Under the pieces are notes generated by a model. The model searched no databases, was not told the origin of the DNA, and was given only the letters and a program-made list of their open reading frames with translations. A program made the translations under genes and the position numbers. A stretch of DNA of 32,928 bases from Calothrix sp. MO_167.B42 (GTDB lineage: Bacteria; Cyanobacteriota; Cyanobacteriia; Cyanobacteriales; Nostocaceae), in the NCBI GenBank assembly GCA_030065255.1, contig JASJCX010000036.1, positions 1 to 32,928 on the forward strand. The letters run 5' to 3'. Shown here in pieces: positions 8,433 through 15,909 of this stretch (positions are counted from its first letter, which is position 1; each line of letters begins with the position of its first letter).

Positions 8433-8690
8433 AAGTCCCTCCATTGCTGGGTGATGTTAGCTTCGTCAATGTTTAAGGTCGGTACTTTCCAAACTACACT
8501 TCCTTAACCCTGTACAGATGTTTAATAGTTTGGTTCTAGAGCAGGGGACTAGCTACGCATCCCTTGGTAGGTCTTTAACTCTTGCCTTAAACGTAGTCTT
8601 CTTAAAAAGACTGAGACTGGTCGGCTTGGGCTTTTAGGCTTTATGCCTGAAGCCCCGTGTCTTTAGACCGGGGTTGCTGACTTTGTTGCT
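8433..8690 (-). ncRNA. Omega-RNA region upstream of iscB
   Basis: About 250 non-coding bases precede iscB on its own strand, the place where IscB omega-RNAs are encoded. The 5' part folds as CCCCG/CGGGG (8653-8673), then AGGCATAAAGCCT-like and further stems (AAGACT...AGTCTT near 8601-8620). In known systems the guide is about 16 nt just 5' of the scaffold, that is, sequence outside the element beyond about 8674-8700. Ends are approximate and were placed by structure and position, not by alignment. Confidence 0.6.
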
Positions 8691-8731
8691 TTGATATTTA
8701 CCATTGGGCAGTAACTTGAAGAGTTATGGGG

Positions 8732-10369
8732 TTATCCAATGTTGTTACTAGCGTTGGAAGAGATAAAATGAACGTTACCATAGTTTTGGTCTTTTTTCAT
8801 AGTCTCCTTTGTCCACATTTCGTGAAAAGCCAGATTTTCTAATAGCACGGCAAAATGGTCGTTTTCGCTCAAACTTAATCTATCGCGTATTTCCTCTAAA
8901 ATTTCAAAACTGTCAGAAGAGGTGAAATTTTTTAGTTTTAATCCTTCCTCCAGAATAGATTTATAAATTTGCAATCGGTCTTTCTTTTGGAATTGGGGCA
9001 AAATAGAACCTAGGATAAACAATTCGTTTGATGATAATTCATCAAGAGAACGTCCTTTTGTTAATTGAGAGATATTAATTGGTAACTTAGATAATTGACG
9101 ACGGAAACTATCAGCTAAACGATCTTTTTGATACTCCTCAAAACTACGTCCCCAAGTCCGAACTAACCATATGGTGCTAACTATTGCCACAATGCTGTTA
9201 AATAACAGTTGTGCTGCAACAGGTAATCGCATAATTTCTGGTCTTCCACCATAGATAAAGAAGCTGTTGAAGGCTATAAAGGTGCAAACCGTAAGCATTC
9301 TATGTAAAACTTGTGACGAATTTATTTGAGGATTGTGTTTTTTTACATAAGCGCGATAAGCTTTTTCTATTTTAGTCAAACCCCAGTAACTTACCAGAAC
9401 TGTGAAAGTTAACGTCAGAGGAGCAGCAAAGATTTTGGGTATATTAATTGCCTGATTAAATAAGTAAAAACCGGGTTTCCATAAAGTTGAGAGTTGATTT
9501 TCTTCATGGGTCCATGCACCGGAGAAGTAATAATCAAAATTACCTGCGTATAATCTGTAGTAAACAAAATAACCAATTACCAATCCTACATAACCATACT
9601 GTACAAATCTACGTCCTGGCTTGTTTAAATCGTTCCAGTAAGCTTTCTCTGCGTCAATATCCATGCAAGGATATTTACAGCCTGTACAATCGCTTTTCTC
9701 AAGGTTTGTAGTTCTATCTACAGTACGACACATAGATTGGGTTATAGTTTTAGGAGTTGCAGATGTAGCGTTACTTCCTAACAAACTACGGGGACCAGTA
9801 AAAACAGTTTGGACAACGCTGAAAGGACAAACATAGTGACACCAACTACGACCACCATACAAAAAAACTATCGTAATTGACATAGCGATTATACTCAGGA
9901 GAAATAAGCCCAAAGCTAGGCGTGCAGAGTTAATAAATAAGATGCGGAAGTTTAACCCGATAAAGAGAAGAGCAAACTGGACATAAAAATGGTTACGTGT
10001 TAACCATGTATTTTTCTTAATATTTAATCTTGGTTTTAATCCCAAAGCGCGGGGAATTTGGGAAAGAAAGTATAAAGGACAAATACGCCGCCAAGTTTCA
10101 TGTCCACAAACTAATAAAATCATGACAGCCGTGGGTACAATCATACCCCAAAAGAGCCTTGCACCAATACAATAAGGTTTTTCCTCTAAATACTCTCCTT
10201 GTACTAAAACTCCTGGAAGTGGGTCGCGCAAGGGGGATAATAGGTTCGACGGATTAGTTAAATGATAGGTGATGGGATCGTAAAATAGAGACAATATCAA
10301 CAGCAACCATCCAATTACTAGTACCCATCTGATGGTATGCATTTTCCTTTCGGATATTTTATTTAGCAT
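8732..10369 (-). CDS. Polytopic Fe-S membrane protein (NapH/NosR-like 4Fe-4S) with extra C-terminal helical domain
   Basis: The 545 residues hold about eight membrane segments (for example 13-30, 74-90, 128-147, 151-171, 256-274). Cysteine clusters fit Fe-S ligands: C88 and C97 (CGHETWRRICP), C177 and C181 (WCHYVCPF), C214, and C228, C231, C235 (CTGCKYPC). The WCHYVCPF-plus-CxxCxxxC layout resembles the quinol-oxidising NapH/NosR/CcoG group. Residues about 430-515 (from QLSKLPINISQLTKG to FAVLLENLAF) form a soluble helical domain not present in NapH. A role in membrane electron transfer is inference; donor and acceptor are unknown. The stop lies about 50 bp from the IscB element, which was probably inserted just downstream. 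Confidence 0.75.
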   Translation of the reverse strand: MLNKISERKMHTIRWVLVIGWLLLILSLFYDPITYHLTNPSNLLSPLRDPLPGVLVQGEYLEEKPYCIGARLFWGMIVPTAVMILLVCGHETWRRICPLYFLSQIPRALGLKPRLNIKKNTWLTRNHFYVQFALLFIGLNFRILFINSARLALGLFLLSIIAMSITIVFLYGGRSWCHYVCPFSVVQTVFTGPRSLLGSNATSATPKTITQSMCRTVDRTTNLEKSDCTGCKYPCMDIDAEKAYWNDLNKPGRRFVQYGYVGLVIGYFVYYRLYAGNFDYYFSGAWTHEENQLSTLWKPGFYLFNQAINIPKIFAAPLTLTFTVLVSYWGLTKIEKAYRAYVKKHNPQINSSQVLHRMLTVCTFIAFNSFFIYGGRPEIMRLPVAAQLLFNSIVAIVSTIWLVRTWGRSFEEYQKDRLADSFRRQLSKLPINISQLTKGRSLDELSSNELFILGSILPQFQKKDRLQIYKSILEEGLKLKNFTSSDSFEILEEIRDRLSLSENDHFAVLLENLAFHEMWTKETMKKDQNYGNVHFISSNASNNIG

Positions 10370-10650
10370 TTTTTAATACTGTAGCTACAAAAAGACCATA
10401 AAAAGAGGGCTGATGTAGTAGAGTTATAGCCTGATAAAATAATAAATAGCTCGAAAGCCATACACAGCCGATGTTCGACATCTCACATCTTGCGCCAATA
10501 AAAATTGATATTACTTAATCACTCAGTATTAAGGGTAAAAGCTTAATTTAGCGATAAAAGCTCAGTAAAATAATGTAACTTTATTGCGCCGCTTTTAAGC
10601 TTTCCGTGGTTTATACGTATAGATGCAAGATATGAGACATATTATCACTG
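10370..10650. other. Upstream spacer of the Fe-S membrane protein gene
   Basis: About 280 AT-rich bases between the Fe-S gene and the transposase relic. I see no gene, clear promoter or repeat copy. A weak imperfect dyad lies around AAGCTTAATTTAGCG...AAAGCTCAG near 10538-10563. Confidence 0.5.
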
Positions 10651-10897
10651 TTGCAATATCTACTACCACAAATAAAAATGACTCGCCCGCTCATCGCTAA
10701 TATGACTATGAGCGGGCGAGTCACGATGTTGGGAATATCACGTTGGAAAGAGACTGGTGGTAGTTATCGGACGGTAATAAGATTCTTTCGTACAGTCATA
10801 CCGTGGGCAACGAACGGTATTCTGGGTGTTTTTTCGTCAGCATTTGTTTTCTCCAAATGATGTCTATCTGTTGGTAGGAGACGAGGTAGTAATAAGT
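10651..10897 (+). pseudogene. Relic of a DDE transposase (IS4-like), frameshifted and truncated
   Basis: One frame reads MTMSGRVTMLGISRW, then GGSYRTVIRFFRTVIPWAT; a second, shifted at about 10815-10825, continues WVFFRQHLFSPNDVYLLVG, then DEVVIS. Together these match the N-terminal region of a transposase family common in cyanobacteria (GRVTMLGISRW, SYRTIQRFF, VFF-x-x-HL, DVYLL-x-GDEVV). The 5' end, the catalytic domain and the rest are gone. The reading stops where an IS607-like end starts at about 10898, suggesting insertion into this gene followed by loss of the other half. Confidence 0.7.
10679..10723. repeat. 16-bp inverted repeat inside the transposase relic
   Basis: Bases 10679-10694 pair exactly with 10708-10723 around a 13-base loop (arm TGACTCGCCCGCTCAT). 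The right arm is the coding sequence for the conserved MSGRVT segment; the left arm is its inverted copy or a chance palindrome in the relic. Confidence 0.85.
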
Positions 10898-11130
10898 GAC
10901 ACACCCATACTCCCGAAGACGGGTAAGTGTGGGCTTCTAGGGGACTCCTCTATAAGGACATTGACCGAGCTTGTCAGCCGTGTGCCCCACGGGCTTGTTA
11001 TTGTATAAAAATTATTTTTTTGTAGTTATGACTGAGACACCAAGCTGTTGTGCTGCCTCTCCAATGCTGATTGTCATTTCTGGGATGTTATCCATTTGTA
11101 GTTCTGTGTTAGAGACTACATCACATCATC
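10898..11130 (-). mobile_element. Internally deleted IS607-like element (tnpA start plus TnpB-type right end)
   Basis: On the minus strand an ATG at 11093-11095 opens a 27-codon frame containing MTISIGEAAQQLGVSV, the start of a MerR-like HTH as in IS607 serine recombinases (usual continuation TLRRW). It breaks after GVSV and stops at 11012. The rest is a structured tail ending GAAGCCCACACTTACCCG, then a hairpin and GTGTGTCAC (about 10897-10937), the pattern at TnpB right ends. Nearly all of tnpA and all coding parts of tnpB are missing. It could move only with enzymes supplied in trans. Outer limits are approximate. Confidence 0.6.
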
Positions 11131-11233
11131 TCCTCATTCCCGAAGAAATGATAAGAGATAACAGTTGTTTAACCCTTGTAATTTGGCTACAGTATTGACT
11201 GTATAACTTAATTGAAATGAGAAACTTTAATTT

Positions 11234-12091
11234 ATGCAGCAAGCATCTGCCGTAGATCAAACAAATCCTGCACAAGATATTAAACTCCTAGTTGTAGACA
11301 TCGATGGCACAATCTCCGGACATAACAACAGCATTAGCGAACCAGTCAAACAAGCCATCGCCGCAGCCCAAGCCCAAGGAATTCAAGTGGCGATCGCTAC
11401 AGGAAGAATGTACTGTTCTGCGTTACGTTTTCACCAGGAAATCGGCTCTAATTTGCCTTTAATCGCCTATCAAGGAGCTTGGATCCAAGAACCTGCATCC
11501 CAGACCATTCATCACCATTTGGTTGTTTCTAGGGCGATTACCGAGGAATTATTGGACTATTTTGAACAACCACCATTACGAAATATCTTGTCTATACATT
11601 TCTACATTGATGACCAGTTATATGTGCGTGAATTAAGTCAAGACACAAAAGCATATGCACAACGTTCTGGGATTAATCCAATTGCAGTGGGAGACTTACG
11701 TAATGTTTTAGATCGGGAACCCACAAAAATTTTAGCTCTGTGCGAAGACACAGATGTCATCGACCAATTACTAAATAATTTACGTCGCCAATATACTCCG
11801 ACTCAACTTTACTTGACTAAATCTGTCTCTACCTTCTTTGAAGCTGCTCATCCCCAAGTCAATAAAGGTGCAGCAGTTAGTTACCTCGCGGAAAAAATTT
11901 TGGGATTACAGCCTCACAACGTCATGACCATTGGCGATAATTTCAATGATGTGGAAATGCTAGAATATGCGGGTATAGGAGTAGCTATGGGTGATGCACC
12001 CCCACAAGTGAAAGCAACTGCTCAGTGGGTAGCTCCCAGTGTGGAAAACGATGGCGTTGCTGAAGCGATCGCTAAATTCTTGCTATCTTAA
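11234..12091 (+). CDS. Cof-type HAD-IIB phosphatase
   Basis: A soluble hydrolase of the haloacid dehalogenase superfamily, probably acting on a small phosphorylated metabolite (sugar phosphate or cofactor). The 285 residues have motif I DIDGT (D22, D24), motif II T56 in ATGR, a C2-type cap domain (about 85-185), motif III K211 and motif IV GDNFNDVEML (D235, D239), then GVAMGDAPPQVKATA. All catalytic residues are intact. It starts at ATG 11234 with about 15 extra N-terminal residues ahead of the domain. It is alone on its strand; the substrate cannot be told from sequence. Confidence 0.9.
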   Translation: MQQASAVDQTNPAQDIKLLVVDIDGTISGHNNSISEPVKQAIAAAQAQGIQVAIATGRMYCSALRFHQEIGSNLPLIAYQGAWIQEPASQTIHHHLVVSRAITEELLDYFEQPPLRNILSIHFYIDDQLYVRELSQDTKAYAQRSGINPIAVGDLRNVLDREPTKILALCEDTDVIDQLLNNLRRQYTPTQLYLTKSVSTFFEAAHPQVNKGAAVSYLAEKILGLQPHNVMTIGDNFNDVEMLEYAGIGVAMGDAPPQVKATAQWVAPSVENDGVAEAIAKFLLS

Positions 12092-12343
12092 AATCACATC
12101 TGTGAAAAATATTTTCCAGGCACAATTACATTTAACATTCTCATATATAATTGAATACTCCACATTAGAAGCTCAAACATTTGTCAACTTCCCCAGAGCT
12201 AAATTTATGTAGAAACCGATTTAGTTCACGAAATTATGTATTAATTAACAAAGAATGTACGTATAAAAACCCAATTTATTTCTAAATACAATCTTGGGTT
12301 GAGAAATGAAATATAGGAATCATAATTGATTTTTGAAATATAC

Positions 12344-12426
12344 GTAGGGTGTGTTATCGCGGAGTGCAACGCACCATTATATGGGGGTAATGGTGCATTA
12401 GACTAGAGCGTCATAATGCACCCTAA
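12344..12426. repeat. GTAGGGTG...CACCCTA imperfect palindrome
   Basis: The left end TAGGGTGTGTTAT pairs with ATAATGCACCCTA (11 of 13), and inside it ACGCACCATTA pairs with TAATGGTGC. From memory this looks like a dispersed intergenic repeat seen in Nostocales, but only one copy is in the window. Confidence 0.65.
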
Positions 12427-12500
12427 AAATACTGTGTCAGTCTACCATAGTAATCCTAAATCATAAGCCCTGCGGGCAGGCTATGCCAACGTGAGCAGTT

Positions 12501-12534
12501 AGATCCCCGACTTTTCTGTAAAAGTCGGGGATCT
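12501..12534. repeat. Dispersed palindrome, AGATCCCCGACTTTT family, copy 2
   Basis: A perfect 15-bp stem (12501-12515 with 12520-12534) and loop CTGT. It is the same family as 762-795 and 23968-24033. Confidence 0.9.
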
Positions 12535-12841
12535 GAGCCTTTCCATTGTTACAAATCAAATAGGATTGCTATATATAAGGAATTAAATAAATTTTTCATT
12601 GGTTCTGATGTATCCAGTTTATGATGTGGCATTTTTTAGGTAAATGAAGTGTACATAAACTTAAAAAAAGCAGCCTGAAAAATGTACATCACTGAATTGA
12701 TAAATACTATAGCTACTTATTTAGTCAGCTCATTTAATAATTAAAAATTCACACAAATTAAGTATATTTATCAAGCCCATCAGGGAAATTATATAGCTAC
12801 AAATAAAAGAAGTAATTACTATTTTACCAATAGAATTTTCT

Positions 12842-13519
12842 ATGAGCACCAAACTTTTGAATACCCTAGCTGCGGCTACCACTCTGGCTGGAGTACTCAC
12901 AATGGGTGGAATTGCTAACGCAGCTTCCCTAGTTCAGACTGCTTCGACAAATTCCAGTCCAACAGATATTACTGATGATCCCCTTACTATCAACCAATTT
13001 GACCCTTCTCTGGGTACACTTGAGAGTGTATCCATAGAATTTACTGCCAATATTGAGGGAAATGCAACTTTGGAGAATGAAGGTGACACTGAAGATACGG
13101 CAACAGTAAGCCTTGAGGGTCAAGCAGGCTTAACACTAGACGGTCAGTCTCTATTGAATCTCACTCCAGTAAACAGTTCTACATTCACAGTTGGTGCAGG
13201 TCAAAGGAATGATGAACAACTAACTGCTACAGAAACACAGAGCACTACTGTCACTGACACCCAATTTTTACAAACTTTCATTGGTAATGGCACCTTAGAC
13301 TTTTTGTTCTCAGCTTCAGCCAAATCAAACATTGAAGCAGGGGGAAACTTTTTCACCCGGGTCAGAACAACAGCCAGTTCAGATATCAAAGTCACTTACA
13401 ACTACGAGAATTTTCAAGATGTACCTGAGCCTTCTAGCATACTTGGGTTTGGTCTAATTGCAGGAGTTGGTATGGTATCATTACGCAAGAAAAACTGGCT
13501 TAAAATGTCAAAAGTATAA
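12842..13519 (+). CDS. PEP-CTERM secreted/anchored protein
   Basis: 225 residues. It has a signal peptide (1-27, likely cut after GGIANA), a Thr/Ser/Asn-rich beta-strand-like middle (28-190) and a PEP-CTERM sorting tail: VPEPSSILGFGLIAGVGMVS, then LRKKN. PEP-CTERM proteins are exported and processed by exosortase, in cyanobacteria often with extracellular polysaccharide. The middle resembles choice-of-anchor-type domains but I cannot name one with certainty. No exosortase is nearby. It is followed by a strong terminator at 13661-13692, so it is probably transcribed alone. Confidence 0.8.
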   Translation: MSTKLLNTLAAATTLAGVLTMGGIANAASLVQTASTNSSPTDITDDPLTINQFDPSLGTLESVSIEFTANIEGNATLENEGDTEDTATVSLEGQAGLTLDGQSLLNLTPVNSSTFTVGAGQRNDEQLTATETQSTTVTDTQFLQTFIGNGTLDFLFSASAKSNIEAGGNFFTRVRTTASSDIKVTYNYENFQDVPEPSSILGFGLIAGVGMVSLRKKNWLKMSKV

Positions 13520-13660
13520 ATTCTTGTCCATTTTTTAAAGTTTTGTCCGTTTTACCTTTACCAATGGACTCGTTCCTGACATAAAAAATTTATTGCAAAA
13601 AATTTTAGAAGCTGTGGAAAGATTACCATTAATAATCAACATGGGTTCCATAAAAAAGCA

Positions 13661-13692
13661 AACTTGGATTATTTAATAATCCAGGTTTTTTT
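13661..13692 (+). terminator. Rho-independent terminator after the PEP-CTERM gene
   Basis: AACTTGGATTATT (13661-13673) pairs with AATAATCCAGGTT (13675-13687) around a single base (one wobble), followed by seven T at 13686-13692. It lies 140 bp after the stop codon. Confidence 0.85.
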
Positions 13693-13835
13693 GTATATCT
13701 AAAAAATTAGACAATGCTGTGGGTTTTTGATGTTGATGGAAATTTGGAGCTCATACCAAGTAAAAAACCAATGCTCAACCAAAAGCTAACAACCAACAAA
13801 TAGCCATTAATCACTAACAAATTCCTTAGTGTGCA

Positions 13836-13907
13836 TAAAATCAGAAAGAGCACCGACGACTGGCCGTGTTTCGTCTCGGTGCTCTTGCTGGTTCGCTCCT
13901 CACACAC
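13836..13907 (-). ncRNA. Candidate small RNA, about 70 nt
   Basis: A consensus promoter (13913-13941) predicts a start near 13907. The transcript would read GUGUGUGAGGAGCGAACC, then a hairpin AAGAGCACCGA / UCGGUGCUCUU (13876-13886 with 13846-13856, 11 bp, 19-base loop with a small inner stem), then UUCUGAUUUU. That is a compact promoter-to-terminator unit between two genes. A minus-strand GTG frame of 66 codons overlaps it but looks non-coding. It is not an RNA family I can name. The unpaired 5' segment GUGUGAGGAG is the exact complement of ten bases of the Yfr1 core ACUCCUCACAC. Confidence 0.55.
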
Positions 13908-13912
13908 TTGAG

Positions 13913-13941
13913 AATATATCCCACTTTTTTTCCCTTGTCAA
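13913..13941 (-). promoter_or_regulatory. Consensus sigma-70 type promoter for the candidate small RNA
   Basis: On the minus strand TTGACA (13936-13941), a 17-base spacer and TATATT (13913-13918). Such a close match to consensus with ideal spacing is unusual in this AT-rich window. Confidence 0.7.
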
Positions 13942-14008
13942 TTGCTGTTACAAAAATTTTTATATTTAATTAGCATGAGTATTTTTCTTTATTTTCCCGA
14001 CCTTAAGA

Positions 14009-14863
14009 TCACATGGATTGGGGAGCAATTATACCTAGCTTATCTGATAAAAATAACTTTAACACTGCTCTGGTTGCTAAAATCAGTCCAATTCTCATCC
14101 TTGCTAATTCAGGTGAAATAGATTTGACTTCACCCCAAATACGACAATTACTCCAGAAAGCTTCAAAAGCATCAATTAGACTCACCACAGCTTTTTCCCA
14201 ATTGACAACTTTATCCGAGCGATCGCAGTATATCCAATCCACCATCTGTATTAACTCAGAAATGAGACGATGGGTAGCTTGGCGATCGCAACGAAGTTTT
14301 TGGTGATCATTCAGCCAAGATATGGAATTACAAGTAATTTCGTTCAATTTAATTAATTTTTCTTGTTCGGCTAACCTTAAAAGAGAACAACAGCGACCAT
14401 GGATATATTGTGCGGTAAACAAAGCTGGAGAACTCGATAATAACTCAGGGGCACAAGAATCTGACAAAGTAGAGCATATATCCCCCTCCCCTTTTTCCTC
14501 ATCTCCCAAAGATGTCAGATTTGTCAACCAAGTAGCTATACATTCGTCACTTAACACCACATGAATCAAAGCCGCAGGAGTAACATGAACCAAAAACATA
14601 TTTCCTAAACTGGCGGATAAAAGTACCTCTATTTCATGGGCAAGCTTTAGAGCTTTAATATTATTAGATTTTGATAGCTTCAGTGCCAGGGGAGTAATGT
14701 AAAAAACCTTGTTTGCATTTCTACCTTTATATAGATGAATATTTTCGCAATCTATGTAATTTATTTTTCTTCTGCCAGCATAAATGCTAGCTGTTCTCCG
14801 TATTTGACTGGAGATTAGCTGCTTAATTGCTGTGTATTTACTAACCAGTAGCGTTTTATGCAC
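14009..14863 (-). CDS. DALR anticodon-binding-domain protein (ArgRS-tail-like)
   Basis: 284 residues starting at GTG 14861-14863. The C-terminal half matches the DALR domain that ends arginyl-tRNA synthetases: PALFTAQYIHGRCCSLLRLA (about 150-170) and ARMRIGLILATRAVLKLFLS (about 251-271). There is no catalytic HIGH/KMSKS domain, so it cannot charge tRNA itself. The N-terminal part (about 1-115) is not one I recognise, and residues about 118-150 are a low-complexity linker. It may bind tRNA or be a regulatory relative. It is divergent from the CRP-family gene; stand-alone DALR proteins of this kind are cyanobacterial. Confidence 0.75.
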   Translation of the reverse strand: MHKTLLVSKYTAIKQLISSQIRRTASIYAGRRKINYIDCENIHLYKGRNANKVFYITPLALKLSKSNNIKALKLAHEIEVLLSASLGNMFLVHVTPAALIHVVLSDECIATWLTNLTSLGDEEKGEGDICSTLSDSCAPELLSSSPALFTAQYIHGRCCSLLRLAEQEKLIKLNEITCNSISWLNDHQKLRCDRQATHRLISELIQMVDWIYCDRSDKVVNWEKAVVSLIDAFEAFWSNCRIWGEVKSISPELARMRIGLILATRAVLKLFLSDKLGIIAPQSM

Positions 14864-14984
14864 AAAAACCCATTGTGGAGAGAAGAAGTAGCCAAGAATA
14901 CGTATTTTTAGTCATCTGTCTTTAGGCATAACTTTATTTTTAGAGTAGAAAAATAAGAATTTCGTGAAATTTGTTGAATAACTG

Positions 14985-15024
14985 GTAAAGAATACTACCA
15001 TCATTGTACAGTTAGGAGTATAAC
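14985..15024 (+). promoter_or_regulatory. NtcA-type promoter upstream of the DevH-like gene
   Basis: GTA-AAGAATAC-TAC at 14985-14998 is a perfect GTA-N8-TAC operator. A -10-like TATAAC lies at 15019-15024, 20 bases downstream, within the 20-24 range of NtcA-activated promoters. A leader of about 100 nt would result. Confidence 0.55.
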
Positions 15025-15133
15025 AAAAGAGTAGAGAGTAAAATTCCTTTCTACCCTTTTGATGGCTGGCGCTGTTCATGGCGTTAAGCCGACACGCCAA
15101 CACAAAGACACTCCTTGCACCCTTTTATGATTG

Positions 15134-15889
15134 ATGTCTTTGTCTTCAGCCGAACGCTCTTTGTTAACTATGCAATCTCAATCCTCCTTTTCTGAGGCTT
15201 CACGACCTTTTCTAACTTGGCAACGGATCATTGATTGGGCCCAAGAACACTACCGCTGCCGTACCTTTAGCAAAGATGAACGCATTCCAGCCAGACCTGG
15301 ATTGCTATATTTGGTGCAAAGGGGTGCGATTCGGATGGTGGGAACCGCCCAAGTTAGTGCTACCGCGAGCCAATTAACATCTAGACGCATCAATAGAACC
15401 CCAGAAGAAGCTTTCTTAGGTTTTGTTGGTGCTGGACAGCCATTTGAAATTGTGGCTCAGTCTCCATTCACACTCCAATCTTATGCCCATGTGGATCAAA
15501 CAGCGGTGTTGTGGATGTACTGGCACGACTTAGATAACTGGCCTCACTTCCGCCGGGAAGTCATGGATGCTTTCCGTTATCAGCACCAGCGTAAACTACT
15601 GTGGCTGAGTGCTTTGGGACAAAGGCGTACCATTGACCGACTCCTAGGATTCCTCACTTTGTTAATTGAAGAATATGGGGAACCGGCAATGAGTGAAACC
15701 GATCCTGATGTGATCCGTGGCTACTGTCTACCTTTCCCCCTCACCCATGCTCAAATTGGCAGCGCAATCGGTTCCACTCGTGTAACCGTTACCCGTTTGA
15801 TGGGCAAACTGCGCCAACGTGGCTTAATTCTGACTCAAGGGGATAATCTAATTTGCTTACCAGCAGAGTCGATTAATAGAGCCAGTTAG
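15134..15889 (+). CDS. devH: CRP/FNR-family transcription factor, DevH-like
   Basis: A DNA-binding regulator related to NtcA. It has 251 residues from ATG 15134 (a TTG just before is also open; ATG 15170 is an alternative). A cyclic-nucleotide-binding-like fold occupies about 20-150. The HTH near 210-232, LTHAQIGSAIGSTRVTVTRL, is almost the same as that of NtcA, so it probably recognises a similar site, but the N-terminal domain is clearly not NtcA. Among cyanobacterial CRP proteins this fits DevH, needed for heterocyst glycolipid-layer function in Anabaena. An NtcA operator lies upstream, as expected for devH. I am sure of the family; the specific name is a judgement from memory. Confidence 0.7.
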   Translation: MSLSSAERSLLTMQSQSSFSEASRPFLTWQRIIDWAQEHYRCRTFSKDERIPARPGLLYLVQRGAIRMVGTAQVSATASQLTSRRINRTPEEAFLGFVGAGQPFEIVAQSPFTLQSYAHVDQTAVLWMYWHDLDNWPHFRREVMDAFRYQHQRKLLWLSALGQRRTIDRLLGFLTLLIEEYGEPAMSETDPDVIRGYCLPFPLTHAQIGSAIGSTRVTVTRLMGKLRQRGLILTQGDNLICLPAESINRAS

Positions 15890-15909
15890 AGGATGATGGG
15901 CAGGAGGTG

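Larger units (their letters stand above)
7040..8690 (-). mobile_element. IS200/IS605-type IscB element without tnpA
   Basis: The minus strand carries, in order, an omega-RNA-like leader (8433-8690), an iscB gene (8432-7148) and a structured tail. Similar hairpins occur at both ends: 8653-8673 and 7088-7108 share GAAGCCC-x-GTG-x-CTTTAG. An exact palindrome CGGCAGTTTTAACTGCCG lies at 7122-7139. The tail then reads GAAGCCGTGGGGAGTATGTC (minus strand, about 7043-7062), a sequence type found at right ends of this transposon group. No Y1 transposase is present, so movement would need TnpA in trans. Exact ends cannot be fixed from one copy. Confidence 0.65.
12092..12841. other. 750-bp spacer with two dispersed palindromes
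   Basis: No convincing coding frame. It holds a TAGGGTG-type palindrome (12344-12426) and a second AGATCCCC palindrome (12501-12534) preceded by a small stem CCCTGCGGGCAGG (about 12468-12480). The last 200 bases are AT-rich and probably carry the promoter of the PEP-CTERM gene. Confidence 0.6.

Noticed and set aside
10826-11198. Plus-strand frames of 60 and 75 codons as separate genes
   Set aside because: The first is the second half of the transposase relic running into an IS607-like end. The second is antisense to the tnpA start remnant.
13707-13907. Minus-strand frame of 66 codons
   Set aside because: It starts at the predicted RNA 5' end, runs through a terminator hairpin and has no family likeness. 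A small RNA explains the region better.
13890-13912. CTCCTCACAC on the plus strand as a Yfr1 gene
   Set aside because: Yfr1 needs a terminator stem-loop right after the motif, which is absent here, and the only good promoter reads the other strand.
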